Source of the DNA: Novosphingobium sp.
GTDB lineage: Bacteria; Pseudomonadota; Alphaproteobacteria; Sphingomonadales; Sphingomonadaceae
DNA: 6,140 nucleotides
Direction of reading: 5' to 3'
Assembly (NCBI GenBank): GCA_027490345.1
Contig: JAIXYF010000134.1
Location: forward strand, 1 to 6,140
Every line of letters begins with the position of its first letter. Within the stretch, counting starts at the first letter, position 1. The position numbers and the translations under genes are program-made. The notes below the pieces were generated by a model. That model had not been told where the DNA came from. It ran no database searches and worked only from the letters and a program-made list of their open reading frames with translations. This document shows positions 5,586 to 6,140 of the stretch, piece by piece.

Positions 5586-6140
5586 ATGACCAGCGCAAGG
5601 GTCTGCATCATCGGGGCGGGCTGCTCAGGGATCACGGTCGCCAAGCGGCTCAAGGACCATGGGATCAGCTACGAGCAGTTCGACGCCTCGGACGATATTG
5701 GCGGGAACTGGTATTACAACAATCCCAATGGCTTATCCGCCTGTTATCAGAGCCTGCATATAGACACGTCGAAGTGGCGGCTGGCCTTCGAGGACTATCC
5801 TGTCCCGGCGGACTGGCCGGATTTCCCGCACCATTCTCAGCTCCTCCAGTATTTTCGCGACTATGCCGATCACTTCGGCCTGCGTGAGGGGATCACATTC
5901 AACACCCGGGTCGAGAAGGCGGTGCGCAAGGCCGGCGGCGGCTGGGCGGTGACGCTTTCGGGCGGGGAAACGCGCGAATACAAGGCGCTGGTGGTGGCGA
6001 ACGGGCACCACTGGGCCGCGCGGATTCCCGAGTATCCCGGGCATTTTGACGGCGAGCAGCTTCACAGCCATGCCTTCCGCAGCGCATTCGAGCCAGTGAA
6101 CTGCGTGGGCAAGCGCGTGCTGGTGGTCGGCATGGGCAAC
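5586..6140 (+). CDS. Flavin-containing monooxygenase (FMO/Baeyer-Villiger group), N-terminal part
   Basis: The frame is open from ATG 5586 to the right edge: 185 codons, starting MTSARVCIIGAGCSGITVAK. The FAD Rossmann motif GAGCSG is at residues 10-15, after a VCII strand. IGGNWYYNN (38-46) and SLHIDTSKW (56-64) are typical of group B flavoprotein monooxygenases. The fingerprint FxGxxxHxxxF is complete at 154-164 (FDGEQLHSHAF). The final F favours the N/S-oxygenating FMO type over classical Baeyer-Villiger enzymes, which usually have W there. RVLVVGMGN (177-185) begins the NADPH-binding Rossmann motif and is cut by the window end. AGGA (5573-5576) lies 9 nt before the start, inside the end of the P450 gene, and only 5 bp separate the two genes, so they are co-transcribed. 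TTA and ATA codons near 5730 and 5760 are unusual for this GC-rich region. The substrate is unknown. Confidence 0.93.
   Translation, partial: MTSARVCIIGAGCSGITVAKRLKDHGISYEQFDASDDIGGNWYYNNPNGLSACYQSLHIDTSKWRLAFEDYPVPADWPDFPHHSQLLQYFRDYADHFGLREGITFNTRVEKAVRKAGGGWAVTLSGGETREYKALVVANGHHWAARIPEYPGHFDGEQLHSHAFRSAFEPVNCVGKRVLVVGMGN

Noticed and set aside
1645..5598. Three very long minus-strand open frames (1645-2892, 2913-4241, 4174-5598) opposite the receptor, PepSY and P450 genes
   Set aside because: Their translations are rich in Arg, His, Gln and Pro and lack recognisable motifs. The plus-strand proteins have clear domains. Such mirror frames are expected in GC-rich coding DNA.
5540..5887. 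Plus-strand open frame spanning the P450-FMO junction
   Set aside because: It overlaps both the P450 C-terminus and the FMO N-terminus in another frame. Both of those carry clear family motifs.
1..6140. Mobile element, CRISPR array, tRNA or phage/defence system
   Set aside because: No transposase-like protein, terminal inverted repeats, regularly spaced repeats or tRNA cloverleaf was seen on either strand. All of the sequence is explained by five genes and two regulatory gaps.

Overview
The window comes from a GC-rich Gram-negative bacterium. An outer-membrane TonB-dependent receptor, a Fur-type box of the TGCAAATGA/TCACTTGCA kind and a CYP153-like P450 suggest an alphaproteobacterium, most likely a sphingomonad (Novosphingobium/Sphingobium/Erythrobacter-like). 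That taxonomic guess is inference. I see no mobile element, tRNA, rRNA or CRISPR array.

Layout. Positions 1-530 on the minus strand hold the first 176 codons of thiC (thiamine pyrimidine synthesis), which runs off the left edge. Its leader carries a well-conserved TPP riboswitch (580-705) with a probable promoter just upstream. The divergent intergenic region 531-852 is packed with control elements. After the thiC promoter come a 21-bp Fur-like palindrome (772-792) and a second perfect inverted repeat (801-815), both at the probable promoter of the plus-strand receptor gene. Positions 853-2970 encode a TonB-dependent siderophore receptor. Its stop codon overlaps the start of a four-helix PepSY-type inner-membrane protein (2970-4244).

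A short gap (4245-4344) contains a good sigma70-like promoter flanked by two copies of a GTTAAACC/GGTTTAAC element 53 bp apart. It precedes a second plus-strand operon: a CYP153-like cytochrome P450 (4345-5580), then, 5 bp later, the first 185 codons of a flavin-dependent monooxygenase (5586 to the right edge).

How the genes work together. Receptor and PepSY protein look like an iron module: the receptor brings a ferric siderophore across the outer membrane, and the membrane protein plausibly reduces the iron, as FoxB-like PepSY proteins do. The P450 and FMO look like a separately controlled oxidative catabolic or tailoring module, perhaps for alkyl or terpenoid substrates. thiC is an unrelated, TPP-controlled neighbour. 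Nothing here is clearly a new system. The most noteworthy items are the paired operator-like repeats around the P450 promoter, the P450-FMO pairing without a visible ferredoxin, and the coupled receptor/reductase pair.
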